NCBI GenBank assembly: GCA_037975125.1
Contig: CM075852.1
Coordinates: 3,378,214 to 3,442,213 of the forward strand
Direction of reading: 5' to 3'
DNA length: 64,000 bases
From: Latrodectus hesperus
Lineage: Eukaryota; Arthropoda; Arachnida; Araneae; Theridiidae
Under the pieces are notes generated by a model that was given only the letters and a program-made list of their open reading frames with translations, did not search any database and was not told where the DNA came from. Positions 28,931 to 39,114 of the stretch are shown piece by piece. Position 1 is the stretch's first letter. Each line of letters opens with the position of its first letter. The position numbers and the translations under genes are program-made.

Positions 28931-29757
28931 CCTGGAACCAGGGGGTACGTGTACCTTCCTGGGGCTTGAGCACAGCCACCAGGCGCGTCGGCAGGTGGTG
29001 GATAGCCGAATGTCCTGTAGGAATGACAGGATAGCCTTGAATATTGAATCAGAGGCCGCGAACCAGCTCCCGTAAACACTGGTGTTATGCAATCCGTGCC
29101 TAGGGCTAATTGGCACCGCGGTATTGGTGTCTTAACGGAGCCTCTAGTTGCTTGGCGAACTTCTAGAATAATTTGCCTTGCCCAGTAACTCAGGCAATGC
29201 TGGGTGGACTTACATTACCTGAGCTTTTTAACTGTTATCTTGTGGCTGAAAAGACACAAGAAGTAACAAACCTTTCTGCATTTGCAGGTGAAGCCTCTAA
29301 AGTAGACCTTGCTGAAAAAGACAAGGGAACTCAGAGGCAATCTTGTAAAGGGGCAGCAATGAATCCTTCACTTGAGGTAGAAATGACCTCTAAACCATCT
29401 TCTTCTGGTGAAAATCGGGAAGCTATTCCTAGCATGAGAGATTTTCTGACCAGATGGGACTGTTTCAGCAAGACCTTATCTGCTGGAAATGTCATATGCA
29501 AGAGGAAACGGCAGAGCATGTCATTTACGAATGAGAGGCTCTTGCCCTCCCTAGATTAACTTCTTTAGGCTTCATCCATACTAGAGAGTTACACCTAGAC
29601 TCCATTAAAGGGTTAACGGACTTTATTAGTAAAGTGGGTGATCCGAGCAATTGGAACTAGGAAACATTGGGTTAGGAGTTAATGGTACAAAATGCTGATA
29701 AAAGCCAGAGGTGCCCAAATGACATACAAACTCAATTTTAAGAAGAAGAAGAAGAAG
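28931..29757 (+). mobile_element. internally deleted LINE derivative nested in mariner
   Basis: The 827-bp insert is bounded by 12-bp target duplications aacgataaacag (28919-28930 and 29758-29769). It is more GC-rich than its surroundings and ends in an (AAG)n tail at about 29740-29757. Near the 3' end one frame (from about 29469) reads QDLICWKCHMQEETAEHVIY, a stop, then EALALPRLTSLGF. This is the Cys/His-type C-terminal motif (C-X2-C, H-X4 with the final Cys lost) of non-LTR reverse transcriptase ORFs. No RT core is present, so the element keeps a 5' region and the ORF2 end but has lost the middle. It is non-autonomous and would need another LINE for movement. The source clade is unknown; it does not match the LINE at 14047-19102. 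Confidence 0.85.
29173..29559 (+). pseudogene. fused remnant ORF inside the LINE derivative
   Basis: A 128-codon open frame starts MPCPVTQAMLGGLTLPELFN and contains a Ser/Lys/Glu-rich centre. Its last third lies over the RT C-terminal motif but in another frame, so the end is not the ancestral protein. The first two thirds may derive from ORF1 or upstream ORF2 of the parent element; no domain was recognised. It is probably not functional. Confidence 0.4.
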
Positions 29758-30160
29758 AACGATAAACAGACTACCACTTGTTGTAGCCTATGGACTTGCA
29801 ACAGCATGTTAGGAACCCACTTGCTCAGTACGCCTTACCTAAGCTGTGCAGATGAACTCTAACTATTTCACTGGAAACGTTAAATTGTCTGGAAAGTTCA
29901 CTATACGATTGATTACTGGCGTCCTCAACGATCGCTTGTAGGACTTCGCCATCCAAGGCCTGTGGTCTTCCATTGCGATCTTCACCACAAAATAACAAAT
30001 CTCCCGACTTGAATTTGTGAAACCAATGCCACGCCGTGAGGCTTTCAGAGCCCAATCCCCAAACATTTAACATATTTGGCGACTTGATGCAGCAGCTGAT
30101 AATCCAGCTTTGAAGTCGTCAACCCAAACAATGCTGAAAGACCTCCTTCGACACGTCCAT

Positions 30161-31270
30161 TTCTCTTCGCTACGGTACGAGTTACGATTGATGAATGTGC
30201 GCGATTAACCTGGTTTCATAATGACTGAGATTCCTACTCTCAACTGACCGGTGTCTCAACTACATCATACACTAATTAGCACACTTATTTTCTTTTCATT
30301 CAATGGCAACGCTGAAAACGGTAAGAACTTTACTTAAAAAATTTATATTGAAGTTTGATAAATTTATTCAGCAAGAGATTTAACTGAATATTGGTACTTT
30401 TAGAAGACCGCTTAGCATTTATATTTCTTACGAAATGTATTTTTTAGATCTATAATTAACACATAAAAGTTCACTTAATTTTTAAATTTATTTCGTTTCA
30501 TTTGATTTTCTGCGTTAAATATCATTTTTATTTATATAAGTTTTTCAAATAGCAATGATATGGGCCATGTCTTGATATACTGCCTAGATTCATTAGAAAA
30601 ATGAAAGTAATTCAGCATACCATGGGGATAATATGACATGTGAAATGTATATTATAATCTTAAATTATATTTACATTTAATAGATTTTATGTTATAAAAT
30701 TGGGTATTATATACTTGCATCAATAGATATTTATTTTCAAGCTTATTATTCAAATAATTCAGCATATGATTTAAGTATTCATCTTTTAATACAAACTTTT
30801 CTGTTACTAATTTTTTAAATATTTTTCTTACTTATTATTTTAAATTCATCAAATATTTATTCATTTTTTTTATCAAACTCTACCCTTACTATTACCCATT
30901 AAATCTAGTGTAAAATTTACATGATTCCATAAAAGTTAGAATGAAATATTCAAACAGAAAAGTTTCATTAAATTAGCTGAATTTTTTATGTAACTATGTA
31001 TTTTCTATATATATCGGAGTATATAAAAGGTTTATTCTTGAAACACAAACTTTAATAAATGAAATTATTTTATCATCAAACTAATTATATACTTTTTGCA
31101 AATAAATTATTATATTATATATATCATTATATTTATATTTTTAAAAAGCCCTACATCTAATTTTATAAAAAATTAAATGATTATTGATTGTAATATTGAA
31201 TTATCTTAAGAGTGATTTTATAATTATTAGTTTTAAAATCTTCATTCTGATCAAATTATAATTTAAGTAT
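30161..31270. other. mariner flank and AT-rich spacer
   Basis: The first roughly 130 bases are GC-richer and probably belong to the 5' UTR and terminal repeat of the mariner copy. The rest is AT-rich with nothing recognised. Confidence 0.55.
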
Positions 31271-31317
31271 TTAACACTAATCATACTAACACTTATTAGA
31301 TACCTAGTTTACCATAG

Positions 31318-31333
31318 CGGGTCAAATGACCCG
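31318..31333. repeat. piggyBac sub-terminal palindrome, left
   Basis: CGGGTCAAATGACCCG consists of two CGGGTCA arms with a 2-nt centre. The same sequence occurs at 32288-32303 and a variant at 32469-32484. A transposase-binding role is inferred only from position. Confidence 0.9.
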
Positions 31334-31476
31334 AAATTTACGTTTCCTACTTTTATGTATGAAATATGGATGTTGGAAAGGAAATAAAAATATAATGATA
31401 ATTAAATATGTATTATAATTATATGAAATAGTATTTTTACAATTTCTATTTCAAACGCAAAAAATAAGAGTTGTTT

Positions 31477-32025
31477 TTATACATCACATTTTTTACACAT
31501 AAGTGTTTCCGTCGCACATTTCCCGCAAACAAATTTTTTACAATTGGAGCAAATTTTATTAGTTTTATTATCTTTGCAGTGTTTGCTTCTTATATTGTGC
31601 ATGTTCTTATATGGTTCATAATACGGTGGTCAATGAAAATGCAGTACTAACTTTACCTTTCATTATATGACGTTTAGCATATCCTGTTGGGCCTACTTCT
31701 TGCCTGAAAATGTTATGAAGTGGTGGTCTTCTAGGTGTGCCACCTATTTGTTTTCTTCCCAAACAGATCCATCAATTGCAACATGTTCATTTATTTCTGC
31801 TTCACTTTCTTCAGAACTTGAGAGTAATCTTCTTCTTTTTCGTCCACAACCGATATTCACAATATTTTCCTCTTCATTGTCAGTATCTGTAGATTCAGAC
31901 TCATTTTCGTTTGTAACCAATATATCTTCGTTTTCAGAAAATTCATCTTCACCGATTTCCGAAAACTCTTCTCCAATATCATTTATATCTTCTAAGAATT
32001 TGGACTGTCTCGTTCGTTTCGACAT
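31477..32025 (-). pseudogene. piggyBac transposase, N- and C-terminal remnants
   Basis: The minus-strand start MSKRTRQSKFLEDIND at 32025 opens an acidic N-terminus that runs to DGSVWEE, as in PGBD4-like proteins. After a frameshift at about 31747 it continues GGTPRRPPLHNIFRQEVGPT and AKRHIMKGK. The catalytic domain, with its three acidic residues, is missing through an internal deletion near 31625-31665. The frame then resumes at YEPYKNMHNIRSKHCKDN and ends in the Cys-rich tail CSNCKKFVCGKCATETLM followed by CKKCDV and a stop at 31477-31479. This tail corresponds to the C-terminal zinc-binding domain that in this family binds transposon ends. The full-length family protein is about 550-600 aa; about 180 codons remain. 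It is not an enzyme. Confidence 0.9.
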
Positions 32026-32287
32026 TTTATGGGTAAATAGTTACCTGTATCACTAATAAAGTTATCAAAATAAAATAAAAACTATGTACTAAACTTTTCT
32101 TTTTTTGCTACCTTTTTTACACAAAAATCTAGTTTCAATCTAAAATTTTTATATTTTCTTGAATTATTCTCAGCTATTTTGATTGAACTACTTTACGTAA
32201 CAGTCTTTGCATACATTTGCAGTTTACTGAATACAATAAGATAAGCAATATGTATTGATAAGCTTATAAAACAAAAAAAATGTTCTC

Positions 32288-32303
32288 CGGGTCAAATGAC
32301 CCG
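32288..32303. repeat. piggyBac internal palindrome
   Basis: This is an exact second copy of the 16-bp palindrome at 31318-31333, about 200 bp inside the right end. Confidence 0.9.
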
Positions 32304-32468
32304 ATGTGGTAGACAACGGTATACGACAGTTATTACTCAAAATAAACAAAACAAAAAATTATAAAAATAGTATAGGAACAGTAGACTTAATTAGTCAGAA
32401 AAAGTCAGTAAGTTAAATTTGGAGAAGTAATAAGATAATACGTGCATTATCAATGCATAAGTTCAAAA

Positions 32469-32484
32469 TGGGTCATTTGACCCA
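32469..32484. repeat. piggyBac sub-terminal palindrome, right
   Basis: tgggtcatttgaccca is the palindrome variant with outer C/G replaced by T/A. It starts 17 bp inside the right end and is followed by the perfect terminal repeat. Confidence 0.9.
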
Positions 32485-32505
32485 TTATGGTATGATTAGT
32501 GTTAA

Positions 32506-32844
32506 CATAATATTCAGAAGAGAATTTATTAAAAATTCTGATTAACTGCAGACATAAATTTATAGAACTTTATGGAAGGCTTTTCACAAAATCCAATTAA
32601 AGAGACTAAAGAATGCTGTTGGAGCACAAATAGGGTTGTATATTTGAGTAAGGATCCAAAGGTTTCGTTTTTATTTGTTTTATTTACGCATAACACATAG
32701 AGGACAGCAACAAGTGCAGAGCATAAAAAAAGACAAAGTGACAGTTTCATTCATCCACAGAGCGCTAATAGCGCCATCTGTATTTTAATGGGAGGGATGC
32801 AACAAATGATAAGTAAAAAATGTGCTATAAAATGTTGCCTTAAC
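32506..32844. other. spacer between piggyBac and hAT relics
   Basis: A 73-codon frame at 32529-32750 (minus) begins MKLSLCLFLCSALVAVLYVL, which looks like a signal peptide, but nothing recognisable follows and it is probably chance. A TAGCGCCATCTG motif is at 32769-32780. Confidence 0.5.
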
Positions 32845-32870
32845 CAGAGGCTTCTTAACTGTTGTGCTGA
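32845..32870. repeat. possible hAT terminal inverted repeat
   Basis: cagaggcttcttaactgttg resembles hAT-type termini that begin CAGNGGTTCTTAAC. It lies on the 3' side of the hAT relic at 33078-33597. The partner end was not found and no 8-bp target duplication could be shown. Confidence 0.4.
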
Positions 32871-33077
32871 AAATTGCCTATGCATCGCCAAGTGAAAAAG
32901 CCAGCCAATTGCATGGCATAAAAATTATAAATTAAAAAAATACATTTCATAGAAGAATTAATTGCTTGAAATCATAACTTTTGTTTAAAATAAAATCAAA
33001 AAGTTATGTCTTGGATAAACTTGAAATATTATGAGTATATTTAAGTTCGGCTTGCTGTTTATAAGAGTAAAAACCAC

Positions 33078-33597
33078 ACACCTCCAGAGCCCCTAATTTC
33101 TAGTTGGTTTCTTTTTGTGATCAGGTTTATAACGGCATTGAATTCACGTTCTACCAAACAATAAGATTGGAGAGTAGTTAACCCCATTAATGCATAATAA
33201 AAATAAGATCTACCAAAATTTGTGACATCCTTGCTCAAACATTGGTTTAAGTGCTTCTTTTATGGATATTTCAGTAAACTGCTTCTGTATTAGTATGGAT
33301 TCATCTGCATTTGGTATCTGAGCTTGTCGACGCGCAAAAGAATCGAACACCCAATCATAAATATGTAAGTGAAGAATACAGCTACATGAAAAGCCGTTAG
33401 GTGTTGACAAATCTAAATCAGTATTTTGCAATTTCGAAAGATTTGAAAATTGAGAACATTCTTCTCTTCCCAAGTTTTGCTTATAAAAAAAGTTTAGCAA
33501 CAAATGCTGATGTTACGTTTTTAGTTTTGATTAAATCTAATAGCTCAACTTGTAGTTTTAAATTTGTTTCATAAAATTTGGAAAATAAATCAGCCAT
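33078..33597 (-). pseudogene. hAT-type transposase, C-terminal remnant (ZBED/FAM200-like)
   Basis: Minus-strand frames together give FSKFYETNLKLQVELLDLIK, YKQNLGREECSQFSNLSKLQ, DWVFDSFARRQAQIPNADES, ISIKEALKPMFEQGCHKFW, then in a shifted frame CLVEREFNAVINLITKRNQL. The last block matches the hAT dimerisation region (usual form YL.E.GFSA...L.TKKRN.L). The order and spacing match the C-terminal third of hAT transposases related to domesticated ZBED5/FAM200 proteins. At least two frameshifts and a stop are present, and the zinc-finger N-terminus and catalytic core are absent. It is a 5'-truncated relic rather than a domesticated gene. The assignment rests on pattern recognition of this family. 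Confidence 0.75.
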
Positions 33598-35444
33598 AGG
33601 CTGTGTCCTTTTTGAGTTAATTAAATTGTGTCACAAATTACTATCTTTACATTCCTAAGCCAAGTAGGCTGAGAAGATAGTCCTAGCGAACCCACTACAA
33701 TGGAGACAAATCTTTTAAAAATGTTTATAAACAGCGAATAATTAAAATACAGAAACTTAAAAAAACTTAGAGACAATAACGAATAAATAAAATAATAATT
33801 TATTTTGCTGAGTTTTTAACATACACTCATATTCACTTCTATAATCTTGTTATTTTTTTGTGATAATCTTGTTATTACAGATTATCCGTTAAACACCATA
33901 AAAGTTTGAATAGTCAACTCGATCGATATTTAAGAGACAATAATTCACTCAGCTTTAACTAAGATCATTATTAAAATAAAAAAATGTTAATTAGTTACAC
34001 TGGAATTAAAACATTAAAAATTAACTACAGAAATCCCTCAGTGAATTCTAAATATAAAATTAAATCAAAAAAGTTTCTATAGTCTTTTTTTCCTGTCATC
34101 ATAAGCATAGAAAATAATTAACCCTATTTTAACTGGAAGAACTTTGAAAACAAGTTTCATAATTAAATTATTAATCTCTTAATGCTTCGTTATTAGTGAA
34201 TAAGGACAAAAGTTTGACAAGAAAGTAAAAATGTCAAAATGCTTTTAGGGATTTTCAGTTATATAAAAAATACTCCAAACATCAAATTAACAAATTTTAA
34301 TTTAAAATTTATTGTCATTTTTTGTAAAAATTCCTTTGACGATAGAAAAAAAACACACACACACACACAGTCTGCTTAAATTTTATATACTAAAAATATT
34401 CCAATAGATGTTTTTTCAAAATGTGTTTTACCAGTAACCATAGCATATATAAAATATTTTTACATATAAATATTTAATTTTTACATGAGTTTAAGTTTCA
34501 AAGTTTTACATAATTTTATTTTATATTACAAAAATCTAATAAATAAGTTATATCCAAACATTTTCTGTAACACTAATGCAAATGAAGTTTATTTATGTTC
34601 TCAAATGTTAATGTGTGCATCAATTAGATTTTAAAAACATTTGTTTAATATAAAATATGTAAGTAGCACACAAGAATCTTAATTTGGGGCCTTTAAAGTC
34701 ATGTTTAAGATTAATGATATATTGTTGTCTATAATTCTGCACACAAAAATGTCTATCCGCAATTTAATTTCTAGAAAAGTTTCGTAATTTAAGTGAAATA
34801 TGACTACAAGCTTTTGTAATTATATTTTGAACAAGTATAGACCTTGATAAACCAGGCTTTTTAAAAAAATGTAAAAGAACGAAATATTAATTAAAATTCT
34901 CATTTTTAAAATTACGTGTCAATATCAGTAATTGAAGCTTTTGCAACTACGAAAACTTAATTCTGTTTTAATTCGAAAGATAATAAGCTTTAACTGTCTC
35001 TAATTTTTATTATTATTTAGAAATTGGAAATTAACTCCCCTTACTAAAAACACACAATAGTATAAATGCAAATTTTAAACGTATTTTGTTCAAAATGGAG
35101 ATTTAGTATTTTTTAAACTATTTTTAAATTAGTTTTTTCAACATTAATAGTAGCTATTTTAATGTATGCAACCAGTGAAGCTGAATTCAAATCGAAATTT
35201 AAGTTTTAAAATTATTTCAATTTCCTCACAAAGTATTTTTATATTGTAACAATTTACTCTGAGTAATAATCATGCTTCTTATAATTTTTATATTTGTATT
35301 ATTATTTTTTATTGTTATTTTATTATTAATGTATGATAAAATAAAGTAAATAAAAATAATATAATTAATGTAAAGTGAAGTGTTACAATTGTTGGACTAA
35401 GTTAACAAAACTTTTCAATAAAATTCATGAGCTAAAGTGTCTGA
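33598..35444. other. AT-rich stretch without a recognisable gene
   Basis: A short (CA)n tract is at about 34352-34369. The first roughly 120 bases may still be hAT sequence. Nothing else was recognised. Confidence 0.6.
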
Positions 35445-35458
35445 ACCACACATTGTGA

Positions 35459-35564
35459 TGGTTTGGTTTGGTTTGTTTGTCGCTCAACGGTCATTTTTTG
35501 CACACGAGGGCTAATTAGACCGGGACTTACAGTTTAAAGTGGATTACAAACATCCATGCCCAAG
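35459..35564 (-). mobile_element. 5'-truncated SINE fragment with 14-bp target duplication
   Basis: This 106-bp insert lies between perfect 14-bp duplications (accacacattgtga at 35445-35458 and 35565-35578). On the minus strand it starts gggcatggatgttt, the sequence just after the B-box in the other SINEs, and ends in a (AACCA)n-type tail, seen as tggtttggtttggtttg at 35459-35475. The body (aagtcccggtctaattagcc) is a different SINE type. An old relative is at 58146-58262. Confidence 0.85.
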
Positions 35565-35578
35565 ACCACACATTGTGA

Positions 35579-37321
35579 ATTTCACTATTATAGTAATAGA
35601 ATAAAGAAACAAAATCTTTCACGCGCCAGTTTAAAAATTAGAGATTCTAATACAACTTTTGTGTAAATCTATACTTATTTTTTGTAAATGGCAACACCTT
35701 TTGAGTCACTTCAAAATAATCAATTACAAAATTGGACTAAAACACAAATTTTGATCATTCGAAACGTTGTAATGTGTGAAGGCAAAATGTATACATTGAA
35801 GGTTCTTTATATTCTTATAAAAGTAAATTTGGCGATTATTCATTTTCAAATTAAATGAAGGTCATTAATTTTCTATTTATCTACAAACTAATTTTCCTCT
35901 GTCACGTTGTTGTATTTTTTCAATTTGAGGTGAATATACTCATAAAATATTTTTTTGACGAATGAAAATGTAATACTTGGAGCTGTTTTTATAAAAATTT
36001 CGAAATGTTTTGCTAAATAGTAATATCATAACATTTTTTATCCTTTAAATGATGTTTTTTAATCAAAATTACTGAATCTCGTGTTAGTTTGTTTGACATG
36101 GTGAAATTATTTGAAATCATCTACTTAGAAATTTTTAATGATCGATTTGAATCGAAAGAACTTTAGTTTATTTTTGAGAAGCCATTAAATTGAAGGGAAC
36201 TTTTGATTACCCTTGTAAGTTAAGGAATCTGACAAAAAATTCAGAATCAACATGTTTTAATCTTTTCAGTTTATGCAAACCAGAATAACTAAAATAATGT
36301 TCACTTCAGAGGCAACAATATAAAGTATGCATAACAATTTGTTCAAGTCGGTGGATAAAATTCCATTATTCTACATGAAGCCTAACGTTAAAACCATTCA
36401 CATTAAATTAATGATAAACGAAATTGATGATTATTAAATGATATTACATGCATTTGAAGCAGTGTTTAAGAATTATTGTAGAATCACGAAATAATGGGTA
36501 ATTCAGAATAAACAGATATTTTAATCATTAATACGGAATACAGATGTAAGCTATTAACAGGACTGTTTGTTGTCCAAAAGCCGTTAACTCACCACTGGGA
36601 AAACCGTGATCAAATTAACAGAGTATTAAGTCTAAGTAGATATTAAGATAAATTTAATATTTTTCCAAACATATTTTAACTCTAAATCTCTGTAAAATAA
36701 AGCAGCAGATTATTATTTATAAACAATTCATTTGTAATTGTAGGAAATTATTTGAAAAGCAAAATACTATTTCTCGATTCAGTTAATTAAAAATCGTACT
36801 TGAATTAATGACGCTGTTTTAAAATTATTTTTAAAAATTCTATTTAATTTGTTTATAATGTAACGAGGTTTTCACCAATCTTTAATAAATTCTAAGCAAA
36901 AAACATATAGACAATTATATAGCAAAGAAAATTTGAAAATTGATGTAAGAACTTTATATACTTAAAAACACATATAAGTAGCCTAAAGAAATATATACAA
37001 TAGTGCAAGGAAATTTTTATACGTATTATTTCAAGATATTTTAGTCTGGAATATAAAAATTTTGTTTGTACATTGTAAGAGTATTTAATCCATTTATAAA
37101 TTTCATATAAATATATTTTATTACTCTGTATATAATATTTTATTACTCTGTATATGATAAAAGCTATCAGCGGAAGTTTTGATCATTCAGAATTTATCAT
37201 GAATTATTTGAAGTAGGACATTACGCTTAAATTGATAATGGAGTATTTTCGCTATTGTATTTTTATAATTTAATTTGTATTCCATTTAATTATGACAAAA
37301 TTGTGAATATATATAAATATA
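35579..37321. other. AT-rich stretch without a recognisable gene
   Basis: A short tandem repeat (tattactctgtatat) occurs twice near 37119-37156. Nothing else was recognised. Confidence 0.6.
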
Positions 37322-37323
37322 TA

Positions 37324-37485
37324 CAGGGTGACCAGAAAAGAACTCCCTTATTTCAAAATAAATATCTCGAAAACAAAGATCGATAGAGGAATGCAGTAAA
37401 CGGTATGTTTATAGTAAAAGCTGTAAGAATTTTATTCATCAATTTGAAATAATAGTTACAAAAGCTGCAAATAGATGGCGCTGTA
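37324..37485 (+). repeat. left terminal inverted repeat
   Basis: This arm pairs with 38753-38915. Shared blocks are atctcgaaaacaaagatcga, tagaggaatgcagtaaa, agctgtaagaattttat, agttacaaaagctgc, and agatggcgctgta at the inner end. Confidence 0.92.
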
Positions 37486-37594
37486 ATCGCCATATGTAAT
37501 TCCTAGTATAAATAGTGATCCGAAGCTCAGAGCGATCAATTCCATTATTGAAGCGTGAAAGGAGGTTAGCGTACCGAAGGAAGAGATTAAAACC

Positions 37595-38687
37595 ATGTAC
37601 TCCATTGAACAACGCGTTTTTCTGATGCTAGAGTTTTTACTTTAAACCACAGGTTAAAAGAGAGTCCTACGGCAACAATTCGCAGTTTTCAAGCATGATT
37701 TAATGTTCCAAAAGGACCCGATGCGAAACCATTCGTACGCTCTTTGCCAAATTTCAACGAAAAGGCAGCGTAACTGATGATCTAGTGGGGAATGTTGGCC
37801 GCAAGCAAACTGCAGTTACGCCTGAAAATGTCGCCACAGTTTCTGGAATTATTTAGCAAAATCCAATGTCATCCGTCCGTAGAATTGCATCTGAGACTGG
37901 TTTGAAGCGTTCCAGCACGCAGAAAATACTGAGAAAGTGCCTACGCATGTTTCCATTCAAAATTCAAATTCACCAGGCCATACCCGTACGAACTGTGCAA
38001 CAAAGGGTTGACTTTGCTAATCAGATGCTCACAATGATTGATAGTGAAGGATTTGATGTTGGCTGCATCTGGTTTACAGATGAAGCACACTTCCACCTGA
38101 ATGGATTCGTGAATAAACAGAACTGACGATTTTGGGGTTCTGAAAATTCATGTTGGTGTGAAGCGAAACCCCTGTATTCTCCTAAAGTTACTGTGTGGGC
38201 TGCAGTATACATCAGAGGCATTATTGGCCCTTTTTTCATTCGAGTAACGGTCACTAGTGAACGTTACGTTGCAATTTTGGAACAATTTATCGCCACACAG
38301 CAAGTGTTAGAGGATCGACCACGTACTGAATGGTTTATGCAAGATGGAGCCCGACCACATCGTAGCGAACAAGTGTTTCGCTTTCTTAATGAATACTTCG
38401 GGAATCGAGTCATTGCTTTGGAATATCCCAAATTTACTGGTGCAGGCATTAATTGGCCTCCATATTCACAGGATTTGACTCCCTGTAACTTCTTTTTGTG
38501 GAGCACATTGAAAGACATTGTCTACCCGAAACATCCAGCCACGCTGGACGAGCTTAAATCGGCGATCTGTGTGGCATGTGAATCCATTTCTGTTGAGACA
38601 CTACAAAATGTGATGGCAAATTTCATTCTTCGTTTTCGCCACCTCTGTATTGCCAATGGTGAACATTTTGAAAACATTGTGATGTGA
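37595..38687 (+). pseudogene. Tc1/mariner-group transposase (DUF4817-type), broken
   Basis: The start MYSIEQRVFLMLEF is typical of the arthropod transposase family whose N-terminal helix-turn-helix is DUF4817. After early frameshifts a clean segment at 37866-38126 gives SSVRRIASETGLKRSSTQKI, FKIQIHQAIP, VQQRVDFANQML and the first catalytic Asp in WFTDEAHFHLNGFVNKQN. A stop and frameshift follow at about 38127-38160. The last segment (38193-38687) holds SPKVTVWAAVYIRGIIGPFF, TVTSERYVAILEQF, the second Asp in WFMQDGARPH, and SQDLTPCNFFLW, where the third catalytic Asp (normally PCDFFLW) is Asn. It ends GEHFENIVM with a TGA at 38685-38687. Several stops, frameshifts and the D-to-N change mean it is inactive. 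Confidence 0.9.
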
Positions 38688-38752
38688 TTTTTTGCAAAGA
38701 ATGTTTTCATATGAGTATTTCATTTATGTATGCTGATATGAGCTGTACCGTG

Positions 38753-38915
38753 TACAGCGCCATCTGTTAGCAGCTTTTGTAACTACTATTTCAAAATGCT
38801 GTATAAAATTCTTACAGCTTTCACAATAAACATAACATTTACTGCATTCCTCTATCGATCTTTGTTTTCGAGATAGATAATTTTGAAATCAGGGAGTCCT
38901 TTTCTGCACACCCTG
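38753..38915 (-). repeat. right terminal inverted repeat
   Basis: This is the reverse complement of 37324-37485 with small differences and short indels. The inner end reads tacagcgccatctgt. Confidence 0.92.
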
Positions 38916-38917
38916 TA

Positions 38918-39025
38918 TATAGATAGATAGATCTATATCTATCTATCTATCTATCTATATCTATCTATCTATCTATCTATCTATATATATATATATTTAT
39001 ATATATATATATATATATATCTATA

Positions 39026-39110
<85 letters not shown>
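38918..39110. repeat. compound (ATCT)n / (TA)n microsatellite
   Basis: ATCT-type repeats (38918-38985) pass into TA repeats (to 39110) directly next to the transposon end. Confidence 0.96.

Positions 39111-39114
<4 letters not shown>

Larger units (their letters stand above)
28309..30160 (-). pseudogene. mariner-family transposase, decayed and split by an insertion
   Basis: The minus strand reads a complete but broken mariner transposase. The N-terminal half is at 30160-29770: helix-turn-helix region LTAWHWFHKFKSGDLLF, NGRPQALDGEVL, SELSRQFNVSSEIVRVHL, HSLGKAYR. The C-terminal half is at 28918-28309: ADEKQ where TGDEKW is expected, HKILLRVWW, VPYELLPKGQTVTVNLYSQQ, LANNARPQFAQ, HSPYSPDLAPSDYHLF, FVKKSFTNEVDLHQAF, and a terminal CDSDYFED with stop at 28309-28311. 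The second catalytic Asp is Asn here (ANN for HDN), the same loss as in the 4441-5458 copy, but the sequences differ enough to be separate lineages. Several frameshifts and stops are present. A LINE derivative (28931-29757) sits in the middle. Confidence 0.92.
31275..32501 (-). mobile_element. internally deleted piggyBac-family transposon
   Basis: The 1227-bp element is flanked on both sides by TTAA (31271-31274 and 32502-32505), the target duplicated by piggyBac elements. Perfect 12-bp terminal inverted repeats are cactaatcatac (31275-31286) and its complement (32490-32501). Sub-terminal palindromes follow at unequal distances: the left side has about 25 extra bases between terminal repeat and palindrome. 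It encloses two pieces of transposase in the expected order and lacks the whole catalytic core, so it could only have moved with help from an intact relative. Confidence 0.93.
37324..38915 (+). mobile_element. IS630/Tc1/mariner-group transposon with long terminal inverted repeats
   Basis: The 1592-bp element starts CAGGGTG and ends CACCCTG, flanked by TA (37322-37323 and 38916-38917). The two ends are inverted repeats over about 162 bp, so the repeats are unusually long for the mariner group. The single transposase gene between them is broken. The relatively high identity of the arms suggests a not very old insertion. Confidence 0.93.

Noticed and set aside
32529..32750. Small secreted protein with signal peptide (MKLSLCLFLCSALVAVLY)
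   Set aside because: Only the hydrophobic start is suggestive; no mature domain, promoter or splice context, and such runs are common by chance in AT-rich DNA.
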